Assembly (NCBI GenBank): GCA_009774395.1
Contig: VSNQ01000004.1
Location: forward strand, 13,788-77,787
Reading direction: 5' to 3'
DNA length: 64,000 nt
Source of the DNA: Lachnospiraceae bacterium
GTDB taxonomy: Bacteria > Bacillota > Clostridia > Lachnospirales > Lachnospiraceae
The notes beneath the pieces are model-generated. The model made no database searches. It saw nothing but the letters and a program-made list of their open reading frames with translations, and had not been told where the DNA came from. The position numbers and the translations under genes are program-made. The first letter of the stretch is position 1; every line of letters starts with the position of its first letter. Shown piece after piece: positions 26,701-34,015 of the stretch.

Positions 26701-28334
26701 CCGTAAATATAGCCATTTGTAGTATCTGCTGCAAATTCTTCTTGTATTTGAATACTATTATCCATTTCATTCAAAATAATACTATTAATGGTATCTATAT
26801 CATTATAATATAATCTATCATTTGCCCAAAACAGCCCCGAATAAGCATTTTGCCACCAACCACTTTCTTTCCAAACTAGCCACTTACCAATCTCACAAAT
26901 GGTTTCCCCAGTTCCTGTACTATCGGATAATTTCGTTTTATTTATTACACCAACTTTTTTTTCTTCATCATAAATCACATAATAGCAATCTTTTCCCACC
27001 AAAACCAATGGCGAATTACAGTCCAGCCAAAAAGCAGTATCATAAGTTGTATCAACAGCTTTATAATTTACCACTTCACTGCCTTTTGTTACAGACCAGT
27101 CTTTATGCCGACATTCATTTATAAAAGCATCATCACTACGAAACATAAACTCATGACGTACCCTGCCAATTAAATCCAACACTGGATCATCCCAAGTGAC
27201 ATCTACCTGATAATACTTTCCATCTAACTCAATTAAGTTCCAAGCATGATTCATTGTATCGCTATTTACCATATAGCAATTAATGCCTGCTTTGTTTAGA
27301 AGATACTTATAAGCAAGAGCATACCCTTCACAAACCGCTATACGATTAACCAATACACCATACGCTGAATATGATGTATCAGGAATTGTTCCTGCTTCAA
27401 GATTTTCTTCATCATATTCACAATTCACTGCCAAATAATCATGTAAAACTACTGCTTTTTCTAAATCACTCATTCCTGATTCTACAACTGCCAATGCTTC
27501 TTTTGTTGCTTTCTGAAATGCAGCATCATTAAGCGTATTATCATAAGTAAGCAAAACAGAAAGCGTTAATGTATCCCCTGCATAATGGGTACAACTAAAC
27601 CCTCTATTAACAAAATAAAGGTCAGGATTCTCATTAAGCACACCAGAAACTATTTTCCCCATCATTTCTGTATTGATTTGATAGCTTGCAACATCTATCT
27701 TTTCCTTGCGTGCCTTCATCTGCTGATACAAATATTCCTCTAATTCTGCTATATTTGTATTCGCCACTGAGTTTATCGAATAGGCTGAAACTCTATTATT
27801 TTCTGCAGGAGAACCGCCAAATTGATATACCCCCAATAATTCCGCTTCTACTGTTCTCTCCTGTAAATCTGTCTTATTTTCACATTCTATATTAGAAGTT
27901 TCTATTTCACTCTCTTGTTCTGATTCCATTGTTTCTTCTAGTTTGGTAATTTCCTCTTGCCTTTCTGTAGCGGATTCGGTACTTTCCTTTTCATTTACCT
28001 CAATGGATGTTTCTCTTTCAATTATTTCTTCTTTTGTCTTTTCTAAAGTTGATTTTTCTTCTGCTTCCTCTGTTTCTTCTTTTTCACTTTTTTCTGTTTT
28101 GCTTGTTTCTGCTTCTGTTTGTACTTGTGTTTCTTCATCTACGGTCAATTCCGTTTGTCCATCTGTTATTTCCTCTGTTTCGTTTTGTATCTGCATAGTT
28201 TCATTAGTTATCAGTTCTTCCGCTTGTTCAGTTGCATAAACATATGTACTATTTTGCGGTAAAGAAGTCATAAATAAAACAGCAGACAAAATTCCTGCAA
28301 TTACTTGTTTTGTCTTTCTTACTCCTCTCCTCAT
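23775..28334 (-). CDS. Large secreted multidomain surface protein with transglutaminase-like domain
   Basis: 1519 residues. An N-terminal signal peptide (LSAVLFMTSLP, cleavage near Ala34) is followed by a very Glu/Thr-rich segment to about 165. A transglutaminase-like domain (about 200-400) has Cys335 (VCEGYA), His363 (MNHAWN) and Asp378 (VDVTWDD), a complete triad. Next come a bacterial Ig-like group 2 domain (about 590-670), BspA-type leucine-rich repeats (SYMF, SMFSECSNL, AMFKGCSSL; about 690-830), an Ig-like domain, an InlB-type repeat ending WYKEPDC and LYAGWN (about 960-1030), and five or so repeats of about 80 residues (DYTITYKNNTK and GKGDYSG type). No LPXTG or S-layer motif was seen, so its anchoring is unclear. 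Confidence 0.88.
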   Translation of the reverse strand: MRRGVRKTKQVIAGILSAVLFMTSLPQNSTYVYATEQAEELITNETMQIQNETEEITDGQTELTVDEETQVQTEAETSKTEKSEKEETEEAEEKSTLEKTKEEIIERETSIEVNEKESTESATERQEEITKLEETMESEQESEIETSNIECENKTDLQERTVEAELLGVYQFGGSPAENNRVSAYSINSVANTNIAELEEYLYQQMKARKEKIDVASYQINTEMMGKIVSGVLNENPDLYFVNRGFSCTHYAGDTLTLSVLLTYDNTLNDAAFQKATKEALAVVESGMSDLEKAVVLHDYLAVNCEYDEENLEAGTIPDTSYSAYGVLVNRIAVCEGYALAYKYLLNKAGINCYMVNSDTMNHAWNLIELDGKYYQVDVTWDDPVLDLIGRVRHEFMFRSDDAFINECRHKDWSVTKGSEVVNYKAVDTTYDTAFWLDCNSPLVLVGKDCYYVIYDEEKKVGVINKTKLSDSTGTGETICEIGKWLVWKESGWWQNAYSGLFWANDRLYYNDIDTINSIILNEMDNSIQIQEEFAADTTNGYIYGSALCQGKVLYSLHQSPNLASKETVLEADITIEIEPSEIAIEKIELDKESLSLTVGSTANLQAVITPSEAADAEITWKSSDISVATVENGTVTAVAAGNCNITVSAGGKEAVCNVTVSESLDNNIASGSYQDITWVIDVNGKLAVTGTGDFAALGTDDTNNDRAPWHGYANSILSAEINVSGMEDASYMFHGLANLKEVDLSGFDTANITNMHSMFSECSNLISIDVNGFRTGNVTKMGAMFKGCSSLTSVDVSSFDSKNVINMEGMFADCPKLSLINTPYNVTQSVLLPTADATDIWYQPDGTVITELPQNLPYSIIITKNTVPAVSDPYITVTKTKTTYNCGDSLNIDDLTVTYYNKNEDPKIVTDFTTNANEIDMSVSGIKTLMVTYNELTASIKITVLSQNDPNPDQQTYTVTFNLQGHGTVLDEYTTYTEIPKGSTITSPTAPQAEGFQFTGWYKEPDCKTLWDFAKDTIESDTTLYAGWNQTNTPDDDNPAQDIPDGIWIAKIKDYTYTGKAIIPSVSVYYNKKKLTAGQDYTITYKNNTKAASADDSKAPTVIVKGKGDYSGSKKATFNITKIQLTEQENLKAAKIYPIGIKYSPIVTANGNILKSGTDYKLIYKDATGTTLKKQPTKAGDYQLNITGKGNCEGEIIFSYAVSESGGANAISKGTATIANYIYGSEEPEVTLSVDGKTLTRDTDYLVSFANTYKKGTATATFIGIGNYTGTIKKNFKVQPAEIRPDDIAAAKTASYEKGGAKAEVSVTVNGTELVLGTDYTATYKKNTKLGTASVVIKGKGNYTGSQTKEFKVEPKSLTADGVKIYVSDVLTGKKPTITLYDTNGKKLTANSDYKAEIDKAAHQVTISAGKNGLYKTETPITISYQELEKGKQVTSVALNKKSNTLPKYFEYTGKEVVLEKEWLTVKAGKNILKSDEFEILGYVNNTKKGTATVIIKGCNGYGGIKMLNFKIKARGLF

Positions 28335-28926
28335 ACCATTTCCTCATTTCTGCACTGTTTATCTGTTCACTAAGTCTATGTAACAGTGCAAACACAGACT
28401 TATTTTTTTTATGCAAAATTGAATTTCTGCATTATAAAATACCATTTTAGCTTGGTTTTTCCATTATATTTTCTATTTTATCACTTTATAGAACATTTGG
28501 GAATATAATATATTTTAGTTTTTTTGTGCATTTTATATTACAAAATATAATTTCAACCCATATCAAATAGATATCATAAAACCTCTATTTTTTTCAAGTA
28601 TCACTTATATTCTATTTTTATCCATACAAATTGAAATAATATGGGAACAATTCCATTAGCTTTAGATGATAGTTTAAGACCGTCAAACTAACAGTTGCCA
28701 TAATATACATTTTTTACTACAATCTACTTATAGCATACATTGCTAACTGTATAGAGATGGTACGATTAGAAATATAATGCAAAAACCCAGCTTTCCTACA
28801 GCACATAAAATATATAAGATACTTATGTACGATATTAATTGTTATAGGGATGGTACTGCCCAAATTTACGCCTATGGAGATAGTAGGTAAACAAAAAAGT
28901 TGGTTGCAAGGTCTATAACACAGGTA
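28335..28926. other. AT-rich intergenic region upstream of the surface-protein gene
   Basis: About 590 bases with no open frame worth calling on either strand. It must hold the promoter of the 1519-residue gene, but no single -35/-10 pair stands out. Confidence 0.4.
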
Positions 28927-29024
28927 GGCGCTGTCGCATTAAAGAAAACAGATACAAGATATTATAGCAGTGCAACACATTCTGAACTATATCTTGTATA
29001 ATCAAAGATTATTGCGACAGCCCC
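28927..29024. mobile_element. MITE-like element, GGGGCTGTCGCA ends
   Basis: A 98-bp copy of the element at 22203: left end GGCGCTGTCGCATTAA, right end reverse-complemented GGGGCTGTCGCAATAA, with the TTGATTATACAAGATAT interior. It lies 20 bases after the stop of the next gene (29044) and may serve as its terminator. Confidence 0.65.
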
Positions 29025-29043
29025 AGTTCACAAAAAACCTATT

Positions 29044-29781
29044 TTACTGTAAATATGGATGCATATACGGCGCTGGTTCTGGCCCGCAGTAGAGTCCATA
29101 TGCGTCACAAATCCAGTATACTCCATCGACATTTACCCTGCACCATTGATGAGAATACTGATTCTCATTTACGTGCTCATATGGAATGCCAAGAATATTT
29201 AAGCATAATCCCGTCGCTCTGGTACATCCAGCGCAGGAAGCGGAACCCAACACGAAATATCCATATGGATCATTATAGTGATCAGCAGTCATGGAATACA
29301 TCATACCGCTGTCAAAACGTTGGCGAAGTGCCGTTGCAATCCCATAAAGCTGTTCTTCCCTACTTGCATGAACATACGGTGCAACAATTGCCAATGCAGC
29401 ATTATATGCCTGAATAAATTCTTCGTCTGTAGTCTTTTTCTTAAGGCTGGAAAGGTTTGCAAGCTGATCTATCGGAACTAATTCTTGTATATTTTCACTT
29501 TCCGCAGTTACTTTTGTTTGTATTTCCAGAATTCCATCAACAGCCTCTCCCGGCGCAGCGCCCTCATATGGCAGTCGCCCTTCCTGCATTCCAAATGCAA
29601 TATAATGGTTAAACAATACCTGCGGATCTGCTCCCAGCAAAGCTACAACATCCGGATAAAGAACCGCATAATAATTCGGGTCAAATTTTGATGCAGCATT
29701 TACCGGAAGCGACAACACTGTAGACAACGCCGCCGCTGCACATAATGTTGAGATTATGGTTTTTATTTTTTTACTTTTCAT
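29044..29781 (-). CDS. Secreted transglutaminase-like protein with FDPNYY...PDV domain
   Basis: 245 residues from ATG 29781, chosen because AGGAGAG lies 6 bases upstream; twelve further codons upstream lack a site. The signal peptide ends near NAAS. A short domain beginning FDPNYYAVLYPDV and ending FGMQEGR is a module often repeated in clostridial secreted proteins. The C-terminal half is transglutaminase-like with Cys in SCAGCTRA, His in YSHQW and Asp in CDAYG. A second Cys two residues after the nucleophile motif is unusual. It probably acts outside the cell on the wall or on proteins. A decayed relative of its N-terminal module lies at 23653. Confidence 0.8.
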   Translation of the reverse strand: MKSKKIKTIISTLCAAAALSTVLSLPVNAASKFDPNYYAVLYPDVVALLGADPQVLFNHYIAFGMQEGRLPYEGAAPGEAVDGILEIQTKVTAESENIQELVPIDQLANLSSLKKKTTDEEFIQAYNAALAIVAPYVHASREEQLYGIATALRQRFDSGMMYSMTADHYNDPYGYFVLGSASCAGCTRATGLCLNILGIPYEHVNENQYSHQWCRVNVDGVYWICDAYGLYCGPEPAPYMHPYLQ

Positions 29782-29902
29782 AATAGACTCTCCTATCTTC
29801 TCAAAAATAATATTCAATTTTAATATTCATTGTTTTCTGTAAAACTGCATATCTTAATCAATTTCCTATTATCTACCTTACTACTATATTCATTATTTTT
29901 TT

Positions 29903-30154
29903 CTAAACAAGTACTCCATTGATATATCCTCCAAAATTGCCTTCTGTTGTTCTAAGCGTCAAACTATCCTCATCTGAATGCGCGTACATATAGTCGTCTA
30001 TATCTTTGTCTTGTATTACATCTTCTAATATCTCATTAATAACATCTTTATCTGTGTATATATAGTCTTCTAAGGTTACCCATAGATCTGGAAATAAATT
30101 TACTACTTCATTCCATGACAATCTTTTTCCTATATAGTCATCTTTATCTTCCAC
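29903..30154 (-). CDS. Small acidic protein of the WxEVxxxxPDxWV family
   Basis: 83 residues from a GTG (30154). GKRLSWNEVVNLFPDLWVTL matches GERMTWEEIQEKYPDQWVGL of the protein at 36815, so the two are members of one small family. The other copy is fused by overlap to a retropepsin-like gene; this one stands alone, followed by a non-coding gap. The sequence is strongly acidic with no membrane segment or signal. The function is unknown; its pairing elsewhere suggests it partners or is a substrate of the protease-like protein. Confidence 0.6.
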   Translation of the reverse strand: MEDKDDYIGKRLSWNEVVNLFPDLWVTLEDYIYTDKDVINEILEDVIQDKDIDDYMYAHSDEDSLTLRTTEGNFGGYINGVLV

Positions 30155-30269
30155 GCTCTACCCTACCCTCGTAACAAACGATTAGACTTTCTTTTCTGCT
30201 CTTAGCCCATAGAAAGAAATTCCACAAATCCTCTAAAAATTTCTTATATACGTCACAGACATCTTTTTT

Positions 30270-31430
30270 TCACACCTCCCAAGGCGCAAACATACTGCAA
30301 TTTTCCGGACGCCTTTTATACGCCGGCTTACACTTACCTATCGAACTGCCAAGTGCGCCACACAAGCCGCACTGCAAATCAATCTGCCCGTCTTTGCCAG
30401 AAAAGGAAAACGATTTGCAATCATATACCCTTGGCTTCCACTCCAATCTGCTCTGCACATCTAAGAAAGTGTTTCCCGTTTCCTTTATTATTTCCATACT
30501 TGCCTGAAACGCTGCTGCCGGATTATCCGCCGTTATGATTTGGTGGATAATGTTTCCCTCCGTATTTGCCATACTTACAATATATGCATTTCGAGGATTT
30601 AATTGGGCATTTTGTTTCTGAAGCTGTTGTCTTTGCTCCAATATTTTATTGACAGAAGCCGTATATTTCTGCTGCCCCTCGTTAAGATATTCCTCATAAT
30701 GCTGTGTAAATCCTTTTAACACTATATTTGTGTCTTCCACTATTAGATCTGCAATTGTCCCTTGCATAATAAACATATCGTGATCAGACACCATCAAGGC
30801 TTCTTCAAAATTATAATCAGACAAATCCTGCTTAAATTGTGTAATCTGCTCTCCATCTGGTTCAATAACCAAAAGCGATTGATTTTCTGATTCATACAGC
30901 AGGCTGCGTTTTAGAAAATATGTTTGTTTTTCTTGAAAAATCGTGTTTGGATTCCCTACAAAAAACCATTGTACAGGCATATGAAGCGCTTGATATTCTT
31001 TTAAAAAATAATCCAGCTCCGGCGCTCGCATATGCTTAGAACCAAGTTCCAATGCTATTTTGATTCCCTCGCAATTTTCTAAAACAAGGTGGGTATAATG
31101 ATGCGGCAGCAGCTTCACTTCCGGGCAAACTGCATATCCCATTTCCCGAAAATGATGATACAATCTCTGTGCTGTTTTTCGTATTATTCCTGTATTTTCT
31201 CTGTCAAAAGCAGCATAGTCGCAGCTTCCGTCCTCCAATTCACAATGGGCAAAGTATGCACTGACTTTTTCGCCGTTTCGATAGCACAAGCGTCTATGCC
31301 TGCATTCCGCATCAGGACATTGCAATTCCCCTCTGGCACTTGCCATCCGAACGGATTTTTCGTATTCATAACTTTTTTTGGCTACTTCTGTTGCAATTAA
31401 TTTCTGCCCGTTCCAAAGTGCATTTTCCAT
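30270..31430 (-). CDS. CoiA-like protein with N-terminal cysteine cluster
   Basis: 386 residues. The N-terminal segment with LQCPDAEC, LCYRNGEKVSAYFAHCE and later a basic region resembles the zinc finger plus G-x-HFAH motif of the competence protein CoiA family, which is linked to DNA uptake and recombination nucleases. The middle region could hold the nuclease fold, but I cannot place the catalytic residues with confidence. A C-terminal cluster (CGLCGALGSS and C-x9-C) adds more cysteines. It is not near other competence genes. The call is a family resemblance only. Confidence 0.5.
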   Translation of the reverse strand: MENALWNGQKLIATEVAKKSYEYEKSVRMASARGELQCPDAECRHRRLCYRNGEKVSAYFAHCELEDGSCDYAAFDRENTGIIRKTAQRLYHHFREMGYAVCPEVKLLPHHYTHLVLENCEGIKIALELGSKHMRAPELDYFLKEYQALHMPVQWFFVGNPNTIFQEKQTYFLKRSLLYESENQSLLVIEPDGEQITQFKQDLSDYNFEEALMVSDHDMFIMQGTIADLIVEDTNIVLKGFTQHYEEYLNEGQQKYTASVNKILEQRQQLQKQNAQLNPRNAYIVSMANTEGNIIHQIITADNPAAAFQASMEIIKETGNTFLDVQSRLEWKPRVYDCKSFSFSGKDGQIDLQCGLCGALGSSIGKCKPAYKRRPENCSMFAPWEV

Positions 31431-31459
31431 CTTTAAACAACATCCTTATTATCCATTTA

Positions 31460-31903
31460 TCAATATATAATCTTTTGTTCCCGCTGCGCTCTCGCATATA
31501 ACACTGGCACAATATCAGGATAGGTCAGATTTTCCGGCAGTTTTTCAAAGGTACAGACCTCTGCCATTTCACTTTGCGGAATCGTGCCGAGTTTATAGAT
31601 ATCTGCCACAAAAACCATACCACTGCCATCTATTTTAGATGTTTCTTCCGGTTCTCCTGCCCAGTAATCGCACAGCGGCGCAATATCGTACTCTATCGCG
31701 CCGGATTCCTCGTACAGTTCCCGTTTTGCTGCTTCTAATGGGGTTTCGCCGGCTTCAAGATGCCCGCCCTGCGTTTCCCAAGTTGTTCTTTGTTTATGAC
31801 GGCTTAATAAAAGTTTTCCCTGATACTTTGACAAGACTACCACAAATTTGTATTCCTTTAAAAACCCTGTTTCGTATATTTTACAAATCATATTTTTTGC
31901 CAT
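31460..31903 (-). CDS. Nudix hydrolase
   Basis: 147 residues with a perfect Nudix box from Gly47 to Ala69 (G-x5-E-x7-RE-x2-EE-x-G; GHLEAGE and then RELYEESGA). The family hydrolyses nucleoside diphosphates linked to other groups, with Mg2+; the substrate is not predictable here. The KQRTTWETQGGHLE context is of the 8-oxo-dGTPase-like group, but that is only suggestive. It lies upstream of the CoiA-like gene on the same strand, 29 bases apart, so they are probably co-transcribed. Confidence 0.92.
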   Translation of the reverse strand: MAKNMICKIYETGFLKEYKFVVVLSKYQGKLLLSRHKQRTTWETQGGHLEAGETPLEAAKRELYEESGAIEYDIAPLCDYWAGEPEETSKIDGSGMVFVADIYKLGTIPQSEMAEVCTFEKLPENLTYPDIVPVLYARAQREQKIIY

Positions 31904-32053
31904 TCCTTCTCATATAACCTAACCCAGAAATACCGGAAGCAAAATTTTGCCATTTGGCGCAAGATTTTATTTTTAAGTGCCTAATATTTTTTTGCAGGTA
32001 TATTTTGATTGTTTAGAATTTCTTTCCCCATTTCTATACCCCCTGCGTAATTG

Positions 32054-32155
32054 ATACTGACGACCGTTAAGATTTTCCAATTTCTGCACAGCTCATATTG
32101 CATAAGCGGGCAATAATGCTGTGTAGAATGGAAAATCGAATCGTTCGTGAGTATA
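32054..32155. repeat. Palindromic dispersed element, copy 1
   Basis: About 102 bp, an imperfect palindrome with arms CGACCGTTAAGATTTTCCAA and (on the other side) GGAAAATCGAATCGTTCGTG. The same sequence recurs, some copies inverted, at 33889, 44465 and 45169. It could form a long hairpin in RNA. It lies between the Nudix gene and the HisI-like gene, at the end of the large cluster. Confidence 0.75.
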
Positions 32156-32252
32156 GCACGCATACCAAGCATTATTTGAAAGTTTACTTTCAAACTTTTC
32201 ACTGCTATTTTGGGGCACTTTCATTTCAAAAAACTTCGCTCTTTTTTATTTT

Positions 32253-32672
32253 CTACAAATGTTTCTCCTGTTCTTTATTTATATTTATCAGTTTCATGCT
32301 GTCCATATCCAGCCTTCTATAGAAACAGTTGTTTGCTACACCTTTATAAGAAGTATGACAGATATTCCCATTGAGCGGTCTTACCTTGTAGACAAGTGAA
32401 TTTTGCTCACAGTTTACAAATATCTCCAAAAGTTCAAACTCGTTTCCTGATGTTTTCCCTTTATGCCAAAGTTCATTTCTCGAGGTACTCCACAAAACGA
32501 GCCTGCGCAGACGGATAGATGCTAACAGCGCCTCCTGATTGGTATAGGCAACTAAAATAACTTCATTTGTATCAGCATTCTGTATTGCAACGGGAAGAAC
32601 TGCCTGCCCTGTTATACTTGCAATTTTATTAAAATCCAGTTTTAAATCTTCAGTTTCCTCAATATAGCCCAT
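32253..32672 (-). CDS. HisI-like (phosphoribosyl-AMP cyclohydrolase family) protein lacking the acidic metal ligands
   Basis: 139 residues across the whole PRA-CH fold: TNQEALL, WSTSRNELWHKGKTSGNEF, then ICHTSYKG and NCFY. The three cysteines that bind zinc are kept (Cys88, Cys105, Cys116). The usual DCDxD loop with Mg2+ ligands reads Asn87-Cys88-Glu89-Gln90-Asn91, so the aspartates are gone. In a true HisI this would impair the histidine-pathway cyclohydrolase. No other his genes are near. It starts 18 bases after the vWA gene with its own AGAGGAG, so it belongs to that operon and may have a new role. Confidence 0.8.
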   Translation of the reverse strand: MGYIEETEDLKLDFNKIASITGQAVLPVAIQNADTNEVILVAYTNQEALLASIRLRRLVLWSTSRNELWHKGKTSGNEFELLEIFVNCEQNSLVYKVRPLNGNICHTSYKGVANNCFYRRLDMDSMKLININKEQEKHL

Positions 32673-32690
32673 AATTACAATGACTCCTCT

Positions 32691-33863
32691 TTACTTCCCC
32701 TTTTTGTCAAATCCTTCCAAGCTCTGCCCTTTTAGTGCACGCTCCAACAGCGTTGGCAGCATCTGCGGCGTACAGCCAAAGCATGGGATGCCAAGATTGG
32801 CGATTTTTTGCGCCATCTGCGCATCATAGTACGGTTTACCCCCGTCAGCCAATGCCAAAAGACTTACTACGGTAACGCCAGAGGTTTTCATTTCTTCCAT
32901 TCTTCTAAGAAAAGCAGCACGGTTGCCGCCTTCTTCCAAGTCGGAAATTAAGAAAAACAGCGTTTTGGAAGGATTTTCAATAAACTGTTCGCAGTACGCA
33001 ACCGATTTATTAATATCTGTTCCGCCGCCAAGCTGAAAACCAAACAGCAAGTCAACGGGGTCGTCGCTTTTTTCCGTTAAATCAACAATATTAGTGTCAA
33101 ATGCGACAACTCTTGTTTTAATGCTGGTCATACTCGCCAAAATACAGCTAATAATAGACGAATAAATCACCGATTCCCCCATTGAACCACTCTGGTCAAT
33201 ATCCAAAATTATTGTCCATTTATTTGCCGCCGTTGTGCTGGTTCTGTCAAAAAAATAAAAATGTTCGGGTACAATAGTACGCAGTTCGGGATTGTAATGT
33301 TTTAAGTTCCTGCTGATTGTCATTTTGTAATCCAGAGCCGCAGCAGAGGGAATTGGTGAATGCTTTCTTTTATTAACCGCAGCCGTTACAGCCCGCCGAA
33401 TATCCTGCTCTAACAGCTTATTAATTTCTTCTACGATTTTCTTAATAAATGCCCTTACACTGTCTTTGGAACGTTTGGGTATCTGCTCCTTTAGCATTAA
33501 AATCGTAGATGCAAGGTTAATATCTGGCTCCAAATTTTCCAAAAGCTCCGGCTCAAACAATAGCTGCTTTAACCCGCAGCGTGTCATTGCGTCATTTTGG
33601 ATAACGGTCACTAATTCCTTTTCAAACAAACTTCTTACATCGCCAAGCCAGCGGCTGATTTGCGGATTGGAGGGGCCGTTTCCAGCACCGCGCCCGCTGC
33701 CGCCAAAACCGCCTGCATCTGTATGATTATAAATCGCTGCCAAAGCCTGATCCATTAAATCCTGCTCGGCATTCAGACCACCGCCGCCCATATCCGAAAA
33801 ACGCTTGTCGCTTTCCTGTCCTAAAATTAACCGCCACCTGCGGATTTGCTCCTCTTTCTCCAT
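32691..33863 (-). CDS. vWA (CoxE/YehP-type) domain protein
   Basis: 390 residues from ATG 33863 (MEKEEQIRR), which has GGAG 7 bases upstream. The frame runs 22 codons further, but those codons lie largely in a dispersed palindrome (33889-33990) and are not real. The N-terminal half is helical. The C-terminal vWA domain has a complete MIDAS: DIDQSGSMG, then GGGTDIN. Such proteins act with MoxR-type AAA+ ATPases as metal-dependent chaperone partners. It lies downstream of the DUF5682 gene and upstream of the HisI-like gene. It matches the type of E. coli YehP. Confidence 0.88.
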   Translation of the reverse strand: MEKEEQIRRWRLILGQESDKRFSDMGGGGLNAEQDLMDQALAAIYNHTDAGGFGGSGRGAGNGPSNPQISRWLGDVRSLFEKELVTVIQNDAMTRCGLKQLLFEPELLENLEPDINLASTILMLKEQIPKRSKDSVRAFIKKIVEEINKLLEQDIRRAVTAAVNKRKHSPIPSAAALDYKMTISRNLKHYNPELRTIVPEHFYFFDRTSTTAANKWTIILDIDQSGSMGESVIYSSIISCILASMTSIKTRVVAFDTNIVDLTEKSDDPVDLLFGFQLGGGTDINKSVAYCEQFIENPSKTLFFLISDLEEGGNRAAFLRRMEEMKTSGVTVVSLLALADGGKPYYDAQMAQKIANLGIPCFGCTPQMLPTLLERALKGQSLEGFDKKGK

Positions 33864-33888
33864 AAAATTCTCCATTCCAATAACACGT

Positions 33889-33990
33889 ATACGCAAAAAC
33901 AATTCGATTTTCCTTTCTACACAACACATATTGTCCGCTTATGCAAGATGGGTTGTGTAGAAATTAGAAAATCTTAACGCTTTTCAGTAT
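33889..33990. repeat. Palindromic dispersed element, copy 2
   Basis: About 102 bp between the DUF5682 gene and the vWA gene, in the orientation of the copies at 44465 and 45169. It separates two genes that are otherwise in one operon and would lie in the mRNA as a long hairpin. It also supplies the false N-terminus MCCVERKIE to the vWA frame. Confidence 0.75.
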
Positions 33991-34015
33991 TTACCTACCT
34001 GAAGACATTTGTAAT

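Noticed and set aside
23775..28334. LPXTG or S-layer anchor in the 1519-residue protein
   Set aside because: The C-terminus ends in FKIKARGLF with no sorting motif or hydrophobic tail.
28335..28926. Search for a riboswitch or small gene in the long AT-rich gap
   Set aside because: No conserved aptamer motif or gene with a ribosome site was found.
33864..33929. Extended N-terminus MCCVERKIE of the vWA protein
   Set aside because: Most of it is the palindromic element; the same peptide appears before pgeF, and the real start has GGAG at 33863.
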